Source: Streptomyces cinerochromogenes (GTDB taxonomy: Bacteria > Actinomycetota > Actinomycetes > Streptomycetales > Streptomycetaceae). From it: DNA of 50,605 nt. The stretch's first letter is position 1; each line of letters opens with the position of its first letter. The DNA lies in assembly GCF_014648635.1 (NCBI RefSeq), contig NZ_BMRM01000035.1, positions 1 to 50,605 on the forward strand, written 5' to 3'. Shown in pieces: positions 41,667 to 49,841 of this stretch. The position numbers were made by a program, and so were the translations under genes. The notes beneath the pieces are model-generated. The model was not told where the DNA came from, did no database searches, and was given only the letters and a program-made list of their open reading frames with translations.

Positions 41667-42992
41667 TCAGTCCTGGTAGGCCTTGGCCGCCGCGGCTTCG
41701 AGCTTCGCCGCGGTGCCCTTCGGGTCCGACGGGTCGCGCAGGAAGTCCTGGAGCAGCTTCCACTCGCCCGTGCCCTTCGTGCCGCCGAAGGCCGCCGGGG
41801 CCTGGTCGGACATGTCGAAGCGGACCGAGTCGCCGGCGCCGACGAGGGACTTGGCGGTGGCGCGGGACACGTCGTCGGCGTAGGAGGCGAGGTCGAGCTT
41901 CTTGTTCGGGGACAGGAAGCCGCCGGCCTTCGCCCAGACGGCCGCGGCCTCGGGGGTCGCGAGGTACTCCAGGAGCTTCATGCCGGCCTTGGCGTTCTTG
42001 CCGTCCTTGAGGACGACGGCCGCGTCACCGCCGCTGACCACGGGGGCGGTTCCGCCGTCGACCGCGGGGAAGGGGAAGAAGTCCGCGTCCTTGCCGATGG
42101 CCTTGCCGAACTGGTCGTGCGCGACACCGGCGACGAAGTCGCCCTCGTAGACCATGCCGGCCTCCGGCTTGGGGCCGAACACCTTCTCCACCGAGCCGGG
42201 GAAGTCGGTGTTGAGGGCCTCCTTCTGGCCGCCGGCGACGAGCTGCCTGTCCTTGAAGAGCTTGCCGAGGGTGGTGAGCGCCTTCACCACGGTGGGGTCG
42301 GTCCACTTGAGCTTGTGGGCGGCGAGGGCGTCGTACTTCTCGGGTCCGGCCTGGGAGAGGTAGACGTTCTCGAACCAGTCGGTGAGGGTCCAGCCGTCCT
42401 GTCCCGCGACGGCGAACGCGGCGAGGCCGGAGTCGGAGACGGTGTGCCCGGCCTTGAGCAGCTCGTCGTACGTCTTCGGGGGCTTGACCCCGGCCTGGGT
42501 GAGGGCGTCGGGGCTGTACCAGACCGTGGACTTGTGGGCGGCCTTGAAGTAGAGGCCGTAGAGGGTGCCGTCGACGCTGCCGTACTTCTTCCAGACGGGC
42601 GCGTAGTCGGCGCCGATGGTCTGCTGGGCGGTAGGCGAGAGCGGCTTGAGCCAGCCCTTCTTCGCGAACTGCTGCAGGACGCCGACCTGCGGGACCATCA
42701 CGACGTCGGGCGCGTTGCCGCCCTCGATCTTGCTGCCGACGACCGTGGAGACGTTGTCGCCGGTGGACACGAACTGGGTCTTGGCGCCGGTCTTCTCGGT
42801 GAAGGCGTCCAGCACCTTCTGGAAGTTCTTCTGCTCGCTGCCGGACCAGACGCCGGCCACGGTGACGGTCTGGCCGCTGAGCGCCTTGTCGCCGCCGCCC
42901 GCGGAGACCTCCCCGCCGCCGCAGGCGGTGGCGCCGAGGGCGAGGACGAGGGCGGTGCAGCCGGTGAGCAGGGTCGTACGTCGTCGCATCAT
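41667..42992 (-). CDS. Sugar-binding lipoprotein of the ABC transporter
   Basis: A 441-residue extracellular solute-binding protein of family 1. The signal peptide ends with a lipobox, LVLALGATACGG, so the mature protein is lipid-anchored at its Cys. VTVAGVWSGSEQKNF, APDVVMVPQVGVLQQFA and LYGLYFKAAHKSTVWYSPDAL are typical. Two adjacent ATG codons are possible starts. It follows the glucosidase gene by 31 bp and precedes the permeases by 13 bp. Alpha-glucosides are the likely cargo, judged only from the neighbouring glucosidase. Confidence 0.93.
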   Translation of the reverse strand: MMRRRTTLLTGCTALVLALGATACGGGEVSAGGGDKALSGQTVTVAGVWSGSEQKNFQKVLDAFTEKTGAKTQFVSTGDNVSTVVGSKIEGGNAPDVVMVPQVGVLQQFAKKGWLKPLSPTAQQTIGADYAPVWKKYGSVDGTLYGLYFKAAHKSTVWYSPDALTQAGVKPPKTYDELLKAGHTVSDSGLAAFAVAGQDGWTLTDWFENVYLSQAGPEKYDALAAHKLKWTDPTVVKALTTLGKLFKDRQLVAGGQKEALNTDFPGSVEKVFGPKPEAGMVYEGDFVAGVAHDQFGKAIGKDADFFPFPAVDGGTAPVVSGGDAAVVLKDGKNAKAGMKLLEYLATPEAAAVWAKAGGFLSPNKKLDLASYADDVSRATAKSLVGAGDSVRFDMSDQAPAAFGGTKGTGEWKLLQDFLRDPSDPKGTAAKLEAAAAKAYQD

Positions 42993-43023
42993 CGTTGACG
43001 GACCTTTCAGTCGGGAGGGGTGA

Positions 43024-44634
43024 TCAGAGGTCGTTCAGCCACCAGGCCGCGGTGGCGCCGGGCAGGACGCCGGGCGGGCAGGGGCCGCTGGAGAGCAGGG
43101 GGGTGCCGGGGACGGGCGCGGGGGCGCCCGCCGTACCGAAGTTGACGGCGCAGACCAGGCCGTCGCCGCGGGTGAAGGCGAGGACGCCCGGCGGGCTGTC
43201 CAGCCACTCCAGCGGGCCCTCCCCCAACTGCGGCAACGACTTGCGCAGTTGGAGGCCGTCCCGGTACAGGTGCCAGAAGGAGCGGGTGTCGGCGAGGGCA
43301 CGGTCGGTGGCGTACTCGGCGAAGTAGTCGGGCTGCGGCAGCCAGGGCTTGGCGCCCTCCGCACCGGAGGTGAAGCCGAACGGGGAGGCCTGCCCGGACC
43401 AGGGCAGCGGCACCCGGCAGCCGTCGCGGATGCGGGCGCGGCTTCCGGTGCGCCGGAAGATCGGGTCGGTGAGCACGTCGTCGGGCAGGTCGACGACCTC
43501 CGGCAGGCCCAGTTCCTCGCCCTGGTAGATGTACGCGGCTCCGGGCAGCGCCAGCATCAGCAGCGCGGCGGCGCGGGCGCGGGCGGCGCCGAGGCCGCTG
43601 CCGCCGGGGGCGGGTTCGCCGTAGCGGGTGACGGTGCGGACCTGGTCGTGGTTGTTGAGGACCCAGGTGACCGTGGAGCCGGTGCCGGCGATGTCCTGCA
43701 TGGCCTCGGAGATGACCTTGTGGAAGGCGTCGGCGTCCCAGGGGGCGCCGAGCAGGTCGAAGAAGAAGGCCTGGTGGAGTTCGTCGGGGCGGACGTACAG
43801 GGCGTGTTCGCGGGCGGTGGGGACGGAGACCTCGCCGACGAGCAGGCGTTCGCGGCCGTCCCGGTCGGCGTACTCGTCGCAGATGGAGCGCCAGCGGCGC
43901 CACACCTCGTGCACCTCGGGCTGGTTCCAGGCGAGCGGGTTGACCGAGTCGCGGGTGCGGGCGTCGGCCTCCGGGTCGTCGGAGTCGGGCAGCCGGGGGT
44001 GCTTGAAGAGGCCGGCGGCGACGTCGATGCGGAAGCCGTCCACGCCCCGGTCCAGCCAGAACCGCAGGACGCGGTCGAACTCGTCGGGGATCTCGGGGTT
44101 GCGCCAGTTCCAGTCGGGCTGCTCGGGCGTGAACATGTGCAGGTACCACTGGCCGTCGGCGACCCTGGTCCAGGCCGGGCCGCCGAACATGGCGTGCCAG
44201 TTGTTGGGCGGCTCGCTGCCGTCGGGGCCGCGGCCGTCGGCGAAGTGGAAGCGGGCGCGGGCCGGGCTGCCGGGCTCGCCGTCCAGGGCCTCGCGGAACC
44301 ACGGGTGCTCGCTGGAGCAGTGGTTGGGGACGATGTCGAGCAGCACCTTGATGCCGAGCCGCCGGGCCGCCGCCATCAGCAGGTCGAACTCGGCGAGGTC
44401 GCCGAAGACCGGGTCGACGTCGCGGTAGTCGGCCACGTCGTAGCCGTGGTCGTGCTGCGGCGAGGGGTAGAACGGGCTCAGCCAGATCCCGTCGACGCCG
44501 AGCTTCTTCAGGTACGGCAGTCCGGCCCGGACGCCCGCGAGATCACCGATGCCGTCGCCGGTGCTGTCCAGGAAGCTGCGGACGTAGACCTGGTAGATCA
44601 CGGCGTCCCGCCACCAGTGGTACTTACTCAACAT
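43024..44634 (-). CDS. GH13 alpha-glucosidase (oligo-1,6-glucosidase-like)
   Basis: A 536-residue glycoside hydrolase of family 13 without signal peptide, so intracellular. Catalytic residues: nucleophile D204 in DGFRIDVAAGLF, acid/base E268 in LLVGEVSVP, and D330 in VLNNHDQVRT; DIVPNHCSSEHPWF is conserved region I. It should split imported alpha-glucosides such as maltose, isomaltose or related sugars. It is the first gene of its operon, ahead of the binding protein and permeases. The ATG lies inside a 16-bp palindrome and has no ribosome site; the -10 box is 6 nt upstream, so a leaderless message is likely. Confidence 0.94.
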   Translation of the reverse strand: MLSKYHWWRDAVIYQVYVRSFLDSTGDGIGDLAGVRAGLPYLKKLGVDGIWLSPFYPSPQHDHGYDVADYRDVDPVFGDLAEFDLLMAAARRLGIKVLLDIVPNHCSSEHPWFREALDGEPGSPARARFHFADGRGPDGSEPPNNWHAMFGGPAWTRVADGQWYLHMFTPEQPDWNWRNPEIPDEFDRVLRFWLDRGVDGFRIDVAAGLFKHPRLPDSDDPEADARTRDSVNPLAWNQPEVHEVWRRWRSICDEYADRDGRERLLVGEVSVPTAREHALYVRPDELHQAFFFDLLGAPWDADAFHKVISEAMQDIAGTGSTVTWVLNNHDQVRTVTRYGEPAPGGSGLGAARARAAALLMLALPGAAYIYQGEELGLPEVVDLPDDVLTDPIFRRTGSRARIRDGCRVPLPWSGQASPFGFTSGAEGAKPWLPQPDYFAEYATDRALADTRSFWHLYRDGLQLRKSLPQLGEGPLEWLDSPPGVLAFTRGDGLVCAVNFGTAGAPAPVPGTPLLSSGPCPPGVLPGATAAWWLNDL

Positions 44635-44671
44635 GCATGCATGTTAGGTAGGCGTGTCGCGACTGTGTCAA
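44630..44671 (-). promoter_or_regulatory. Glucosidase operon promoter with operator over the start codon
   Basis: On the minus strand TTGACA (44666-44671) and TAACAT (44641-44646) are 19 bp apart. AACATGCATGCATGTT at 44630-44645 is a perfect 16-bp palindrome covering the -10 box, the expected transcript start and the ATG at 44634. Probably the operator of a sugar-responsive repressor encoded elsewhere. Confidence 0.65.
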
Positions 44672-44753
44672 CGAAAAGAACAGTGGTTACCGGAGAGTTG
44701 GGGAGACAAATTCGGACTCACCGGGGCATTCAGATGCCAGTTGAGATGTCCGC

Positions 44754-44770
44754 GTTACTTAACAAGTAAC
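44754..44770. promoter_or_regulatory. AT-rich palindrome after the orphan binding-protein gene
   Basis: GTTACTT-AAC-AAGTAAC, perfect 7-bp arms, 12 bp past the stop of the gene at 44782 and about 80 bp upstream of the glucosidase -35 box. Too AT-rich for a usual terminator here; it may be an operator or upstream element. Confidence 0.35.
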
Positions 44771-44781
44771 TAGAGAGCGGC

Positions 44782-46053
44782 CTATCGGTGGGCGATGGCG
44801 TCGAGTTCGCGCGCCAGCCGGCGCACGGCCTGCCCGGGCGTCTGGCGCCCGGTGAGCGCGTCCTGCACGACCGCCTGCACGGCCAGGCTGACCTGGTCGT
44901 AGTGCGGGCTCTTGGGGCGCGGCCGGGCGGTGAGGACGGCCGTGCGCAGGGTCGCCAGATACGGGAACCGCCCGGTCAGCACGGGGTCTTCGTACAGCGC
45001 GGCGCGCACGGGCGGCAGCGCGCCCCGGGTGAGCACCTGGCGCTGCACGGGCGCGCTGGTCAGATAGGCGATCAGACGCGCGGCGGAGTCCGGGTGCCGG
45101 GCATGGGCGTTGACCGCGAGATTGGACCCGCCGAGGACACTGGTCCCCGGTCCATGGGGACCCGGCAGCGGTACGGCGCCGATCTTCCCGGCGACCTTCG
45201 AGCCCGGTTCCGAGGCGACGGCGTAGGCATAGGGCCAGTTGCGCAGGAAGAGCAGCCTGCCGTCCTGGAAGGCCTGCTTGGACTCCTCCTCCTTGTACGT
45301 CAGCGCCCGCCTGGGGATCCAGCCCTCGCGGACGCCCCGGGCGAGGAAGCCGATGCCCTCGCGGGCCGCGGCCGAGTCGACGGTGACACGAGTGCCCTCG
45401 CCGCCGAGGATGGTGCCGCCCGCCGAGTACACCGCCTCGGCCGCGTTCACGGTGAGGCCCTCGTACGGCAGGAACTGGCCCGCGTACCCGTCGAGTCCGT
45501 ACTTCGGCGCGAGCGTCTTCGCATCGCGCTCCAGCTCGGCCCAGGTGTGCGGCGGAGACACGCCCTCTTTGTCGAGAATGTCCTTGCGATACAGGAGAAG
45601 TCCGGCATTCGTGACATACGGGACCGCGTACAACCGTCCGTCGTACGTCGCCGTGTCCACGACCGGCGGCAGGAAGCTGTCCAGCGGGAAGCGGTCACGG
45701 GGCAGCGGACGGATCCAGCCGGCCGCCGCGAACTCGGAGGTCCAGTCGACGTCGATGTTCAGCACGTCGAACCGGCCCCGGTCACCGCCGCGCAGGTCGG
45801 TCGTCATCTGCGCGTGCGTCTCGTCGGCGGAGTCCGGCAGCTCGACCAGGGTGACCCGCTCGCCGGGATGGGTGCGGTTCCAGCCCTGGAGCAGCGGGCC
45901 GAGGTAGCCGGTCAGGTCGCCGGCGGTGGCCAGGGTGAGCGGGCCGCGACCGCCCCGGCCGGCCTCGTCGGCACGGGCGCCGGAGGCGACGTACCCGGCC
46001 AGGATCACGACGAGAACGAGAAGGCCCCTACCGGCGGTGCGTATCCACCGCAT
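44782..46053 (-). CDS. Orphan extracellular solute-binding protein
   Basis: A 423-residue family 1 solute-binding protein. The N-terminus MRWIRTAGRGLLVLVVILAGYVASGARADE is a signal peptide or anchor without lipobox cysteine. LTLATAGDLTGYLGPLLQGW, FDVLNIDVDWTSEFAAAGWI and LYAVPYVTNAGLLLYRKDIL fit sugar-binding relatives. ATG at 46053 has AGGGAGGAA upstream. No permease gene accompanies it directly; the downstream glucosidase operon has its own binding protein. Divergent from padR. Cargo unknown. Confidence 0.85.
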   Translation of the reverse strand: MRWIRTAGRGLLVLVVILAGYVASGARADEAGRGGRGPLTLATAGDLTGYLGPLLQGWNRTHPGERVTLVELPDSADETHAQMTTDLRGGDRGRFDVLNIDVDWTSEFAAAGWIRPLPRDRFPLDSFLPPVVDTATYDGRLYAVPYVTNAGLLLYRKDILDKEGVSPPHTWAELERDAKTLAPKYGLDGYAGQFLPYEGLTVNAAEAVYSAGGTILGGEGTRVTVDSAAAREGIGFLARGVREGWIPRRALTYKEEESKQAFQDGRLLFLRNWPYAYAVASEPGSKVAGKIGAVPLPGPHGPGTSVLGGSNLAVNAHARHPDSAARLIAYLTSAPVQRQVLTRGALPPVRAALYEDPVLTGRFPYLATLRTAVLTARPRPKSPHYDQVSLAVQAVVQDALTGRQTPGQAVRRLARELDAIAHR

Positions 46054-46111
46054 AGGTTCCTCCCTGTACACCGGCACCCCGGGCACCCTCGCCCGGGGAC
46101 AGAGGCCATGT

Positions 46112-46126
46112 ATACCTGTTAGGTAT
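46112..46126. promoter_or_regulatory. Palindrome between the binding-protein gene and padR
   Basis: ATACCT-GTT-AGGTAT lies in the shared promoter region. GATACT at 46131-46136 is a possible -10 box for padR, and TATACA on the other strand one for the binding-protein gene, so a repressor here could close both. PadR itself is the natural candidate. Confidence 0.5.
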
Positions 46127-46176
46127 GCGCGATACTAGGGCGTGGAGCACATGGAGCAGACAGGAGGACAGCACGA

Positions 46177-46683
46177 GTGCGCCTGCACCTCCTGGCACTC
46201 CTCGCCCGTGGCCCGGCCCACGGTTACGAGCTGAAGCAGGACCTTGAGCAACTGCTGGGCGCCGCGTACCCTCAGCCGAACGTCGGCCAGATCTACGTCA
46301 CCCTCGGCCGCCTGGAGAAGTCCGGGCTGATCGAGGGCGAGGACGTCGAGCAGTCCAGCCGGCCCAACAAGAAGGTCTACCAGCTCACCGACGCCGGGCG
46401 TGAGGCGCTGCGCGCCTGGTTCGAGGAGACCGAGGACGAGCCGCGGGTGCGGGACGAGTTCTTCATGAAGCTCGCCCTCGCCCCGCAGACCGGTCTCGCC
46501 GACCAGATCGCCCTCATCAACAAACAGCGGCGCCAGTACCTCAACACCATGCGCAACCTGTCGAAGCTGGCCGCGGCCGAGAGCCGGGACAACCGAATCG
46601 CCCACCTGCTGATCGAGGGCGCGATGCTGCACCTGCAGGCCGACCTCGACTGGCTGGAGCGGTGCCAGGAGGAACTGGAATGA
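46177..46683 (+). CDS. PadR-family transcriptional regulator
   Basis: A 168-residue PadR-like protein. Winged helix: LHLLALLARGPAHGYELKQDLEQLL, then VGQIYVTLGRLEKSGLIEGE and the wing KKVYQLTDAGREALRAWF; a C-terminal helical dimerisation part follows. GTG start with AGGAGG about 10 nt upstream. Its stop overlaps the ABC ATPase start (ATGA). PadR/ABC-FtsX operons usually respond to membrane or drug stress, with the regulator repressing its own operon; here that is inference. Confidence 0.92.
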   Translation: MRLHLLALLARGPAHGYELKQDLEQLLGAAYPQPNVGQIYVTLGRLEKSGLIEGEDVEQSSRPNKKVYQLTDAGREALRAWFEETEDEPRVRDEFFMKLALAPQTGLADQIALINKQRRQYLNTMRNLSKLAAAESRDNRIAHLLIEGAMLHLQADLDWLERCQEELE

Positions 46684-47477
46684 GCGAGGACACTCCGGTT
46701 CCGCGGGCCGAGGGCACTCCGGTTCCGCGGGCCGAGGGCACTCCGGTTCTGCGGGCCGAGGGCCTGGTCAAGACCCACCACGGCGAGGGTGCGCCCGCGC
46801 ACGCCGTGCGCGGGGTGGACCTGAGCGTGGCCCGGGGCGAGTTCGTGGCGATCACCGGGCCGTCCGGGGCGGGCAAGTCCACGCTGCTGCACCTGCTCGG
46901 CGGACTGCAGCGGCCGGACCGGGGCAGCGTCTGGCTCGACGGCCGGTGCACCGACTCCTTCAGCGAGGCCCGCTGGGCGGTGGAGCGCAGGAAGGCCATC
47001 GGATTCGTCTTCCAGTTCTTCAACCTGGTGTCGAACCTGTCCGTCGCCGACAACGTCGAACTGCCCGCCCTGCTGGCCGGCGTCCCGCCGAAGAAGGCCC
47101 GCGCCGAGCGGGAGGCGCTCCTGGCCGAGCTGGGCCTCGAGGGCAAGGAGCGCAGCATGCCGGGCGAGCTGTCCGGCGGCGAACAGCAGCGGGTCGCGCT
47201 CGCCCGGGCGCTGGTCAACCATCCGCCGCTGCTGCTCGCGGACGAGCCGGCCGGCAGCCTCGACAGCAAGGGCACCCGCGAGGTGATGCGGCTGCTGACC
47301 CGCTTCCACGGACGCGGCCAGAGCATCGTCCTCGTCACCCACGACGCCCGGCTGGCCAGCGCCGCGGACCGGGTGATCAGCTTCTTCGACGGCCGCATAG
47401 CCGACGACGCGACCCTGGACGGCACCCCGGCACCCCGCCGTGGCGGCATCTCCGGGGTGCTGGAGCTGAGGGACTGA
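46680..47477 (+). CDS. ABC transporter ATP-binding protein (MacB/LolD type)
   Basis: A 265-residue ATPase that partners FtsX-like permeases. Walker A GPSGAGKSTLLHLLGGL, Q-loop FVFQFFNLV, signature LSGGEQQRVALARAL, Walker B LLLADEPAGSLD and the switch VTHDARLA. The N-terminus carries three tandem 8-residue repeats (TPVPRAEG twice, TPVLRAEG once) encoded by a 24-bp DNA repeat; the ABC domain proper starts after them. ATG overlaps the padR stop. Confidence 0.93.
   Translation: MSEDTPVPRAEGTPVPRAEGTPVLRAEGLVKTHHGEGAPAHAVRGVDLSVARGEFVAITGPSGAGKSTLLHLLGGLQRPDRGSVWLDGRCTDSFSEARWAVERRKAIGFVFQFFNLVSNLSVADNVELPALLAGVPPKKARAEREALLAELGLEGKERSMPGELSGGEQQRVALARALVNHPPLLLADEPAGSLDSKGTREVMRLLTRFHGRGQSIVLVTHDARLASAADRVISFFDGRIADDATLDGTPAPRRGGISGVLELRD
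46692..46763 (+). repeat. Three 24-bp tandem repeats in the ABC ATPase gene
   Basis: Units start at 46692, 46716 and 46740. The first two are identical; the third differs by one base (CCG to CTG). In frame, each adds eight residues. Confidence 0.95.
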
Positions 47478-47479
47478 CC

Positions 47480-49780
47480 GTGCTGGACCTGAGGGACGTA
47501 CGAGCCACCCTGCGCTGGGCCCACTCCGACCTGCGCACCCACCGCGGCGAGGCGCTGTTCCTGGTGCTGGCGACCGCCGGCATCGTCGCCTCGCTGCTGC
47601 TGGCCACCGCCCTGTTCGGCTATGCCACGAACCCCTGGGAGCGGACCTTCGCCGAAGCGCGCGGAGCCCATGTGTGGCTGCACACCGCCCGGTCCGCCGA
47701 CGCCGGGAAGCTGGCCCGGCTCGACGGCGTCAGCTCCGTCGCCGGCCCCTACCGCACCGAGTCCGCCACCGTCGCCGCCCGCGGCACCCGTGCCGCCGTG
47801 GAACTGCGCGGCACCCCGGACCTCCCCTCCGTCGGCCGGCCCCTGCTCACCGCCGGGCGCTGGCTGGATCCGGCCGCGCCGGACGGCGTGGTGCTGGAGA
47901 GCAGCCTGGCCCGCGCCCTGCTGGCCGAGCCCGGTGACACCCTGACCCTGCCCGGCACCGCCCGCACCCTCACCGTCGAGGGCGTCGCGGACAGCGCCGA
48001 ACCCCCGTACCGCCCCGGCGAGCAGCCCGGACTGGTGTGGGCGCTGCCGTCGGCGGTGCGCACCCCGGCCGGCCAGGTCATCGGGCTGCGGCTCGGCGAT
48101 CCGGCCGACACGGACTACGCCGTCCAGCGCGCCGTCACCGTGCTGGGCGCCGGCGCTGTCGGCGAGGTCTCCACCTGGCAGCAGGCCCGGGCGGAGGCCC
48201 AGGGTGCGGGCCGGCTGCTGGGCCAGGTGCTCGGGCTGTTCGGCCTGGGCGCCCTGATCGCCGCCGGGTTCGCGGTGCACGGCGCGATCGCCACCCGGAT
48301 CCGCGGGCATCTGCGGGACCTGTCGGTGCTGAAGGCGATCGGCTTCACACCCGGCCAGGTGGTACGGATCTTCCTTCTCCAGCACCTGGCGTACGCCCTG
48401 CTCGGTGCCGTGGCCGCCGCGGCCCTCACCGAGGGGCTGGGCAGCCGGATCCCGGGGCGGCTCGGGGACGCGGTGGGGGTGTGGCAGGGGCTGCCCGGGC
48501 ACACCCTGGCGCTGTGCGCGGTACCGGCGGGCGCGGTGCTGTTCATCGGCCTGACCACGGGGCTCGCGGCCTGGCGGGCGGGCCGGGTGCCCCCGGTTCC
48601 GGTACCGCGCCCGGCCGCGCCGGGGGGCGGCCGGCTGACCGGGCCGGCCCGCCTCGCCCTCGGCCTGCGGCTGCCGGCCGCGCTGGTCCTCGGCTGCCAC
48701 AAGGCGTTCGCGGGTCGCGGCCGGTCCCTGGCCTCCGTGGCCCGGCTGACCCTGCCGCTGGTGCTCATCGTCGTGGCGCTCAGCGCCTGGACCACCCTCG
48801 ACCGTCTCCACAGCAGCCCCGAACGGGTGGGGCTGCCGACGGCGCTCACCGTCCGCTCGGACGGCGCCCTGGACCCCTCCGGCGTACGGACCGTGCTGAC
48901 CGGTGATCCCCGGGTCGGCGCCGCCTACCCGGGCGTGGAGGTGGCCGCGCTGGTCCCCGGCCAGACCGGCACCATCGCCCTGCGCGGCATCGGCACCCGC
49001 GCCGAGCCCTACCCCTACGCCCTCGCCGAGGGCCGCGCCGCCCGGGGACCGGACGAGGCGGTGGCCGGCCAGGGCCTGCTCGACCTGCTGCACGCCCGGG
49101 TCGGCGACTGGGTGCGGATGACGGTGGGCGACCGGCCGCAGATCCTGCACATCGTCGGCCGCGCCCTCGAACCGCGCAACGCCGGCCGGGTGGTGACCAC
49201 CTCCCTGGACACCCTCCGCGAGAACGACCCGCAGCTGGCCCCGGCCTTCTACGAACTGCGGCTGCGCCCGGGCGCCGACCCGCACCGCGTGGCCGCCGCG
49301 CTCGCCTCGGCCGACCGCGGCCACCTGGAGGTGCATCCGGTCACGAACCCCGCCGACGGGCTCTCCCCGCTGCGCGGTGTCGTCGCCGGACTGATCGCCG
49401 TGCTGGCCCTCATCGGGCTGGTCGAGCTGCTCACCGCGATCGGCGGCAGCGTCCGCGAGGGCGAGCGGGACGTGCTGGCGCTCCGGGCGATCGGCATGTC
49501 CCCGCGGCAGATCACCGCGATCACCGTGACGGCGACGAGCTGTACGGCCCTGGCCGCGGCCGTCGCCGGTACGGCGCTGGGGCTGCCGCTGGCCCGCCGG
49601 CTGATCGACGCCCAGGGCGGTTCCAGCGGCATCGGTGCCGGAATCGCCCAGTCCCCCTCCCCCGGTCTGCTGCTCCTCCTGGGCACGGCCGCCGTGCTGG
49701 GAGCGGCGGCGCTGGCCACCCTGCCCGCGTCCCGCGCGGCCCGCCGACGCCTCGCGGACACGCTGAGCGCGGTGGCCTGA
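47480..49780 (+). CDS. FtsX-like ABC permease
   Basis: A 766-residue permease with two FtsX modules: TM1 near LFLVLATAGIVASLLLATALF, a large extracytoplasmic domain, then three helices around 245-370 with RGHLRDLSVLKAIGFTPGQV; a second half repeats this (RLTLPLVLIVVALSAW, extracellular domain, then EGERDVLALRAIGMSPRQI and final helices). The GTG at 47480 follows the ATPase stop closely with GAGGGA upstream. Together with the ATPase it is probably a MacB-like transporter or mechanotransmission complex; substrate unknown. Confidence 0.92.
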   Translation: MLDLRDVRATLRWAHSDLRTHRGEALFLVLATAGIVASLLLATALFGYATNPWERTFAEARGAHVWLHTARSADAGKLARLDGVSSVAGPYRTESATVAARGTRAAVELRGTPDLPSVGRPLLTAGRWLDPAAPDGVVLESSLARALLAEPGDTLTLPGTARTLTVEGVADSAEPPYRPGEQPGLVWALPSAVRTPAGQVIGLRLGDPADTDYAVQRAVTVLGAGAVGEVSTWQQARAEAQGAGRLLGQVLGLFGLGALIAAGFAVHGAIATRIRGHLRDLSVLKAIGFTPGQVVRIFLLQHLAYALLGAVAAAALTEGLGSRIPGRLGDAVGVWQGLPGHTLALCAVPAGAVLFIGLTTGLAAWRAGRVPPVPVPRPAAPGGGRLTGPARLALGLRLPAALVLGCHKAFAGRGRSLASVARLTLPLVLIVVALSAWTTLDRLHSSPERVGLPTALTVRSDGALDPSGVRTVLTGDPRVGAAYPGVEVAALVPGQTGTIALRGIGTRAEPYPYALAEGRAARGPDEAVAGQGLLDLLHARVGDWVRMTVGDRPQILHIVGRALEPRNAGRVVTTSLDTLRENDPQLAPAFYELRLRPGADPHRVAAALASADRGHLEVHPVTNPADGLSPLRGVVAGLIAVLALIGLVELLTAIGGSVREGERDVLALRAIGMSPRQITAITVTATSCTALAAAVAGTALGLPLARRLIDAQGGSSGIGAGIAQSPSPGLLLLLGTAAVLGAAALATLPASRAARRRLADTLSAVA

Positions 49781-49841
49781 ACCCGGCGTCAGGCGGAGCC
49801 GGAATCCAGGTCGCCGGGCGCCGACGGCGGCCGGTGGCGGG

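Noticed and set aside
46112..46126. Same operator family as the 30-bp palindrome at 12738
   Set aside because: Half-sites ATACCT/AGGTAT are shared, but spacing is 3 instead of 6 bp and the adjacent regulator is PadR, so a common regulator is unlikely.
46541..49336. 931-codon minus-strand open frame opposite the ABC/FtsX genes
   Set aside because: High-GC antisense shadow; the plus strand encodes a clear ATPase and permease.
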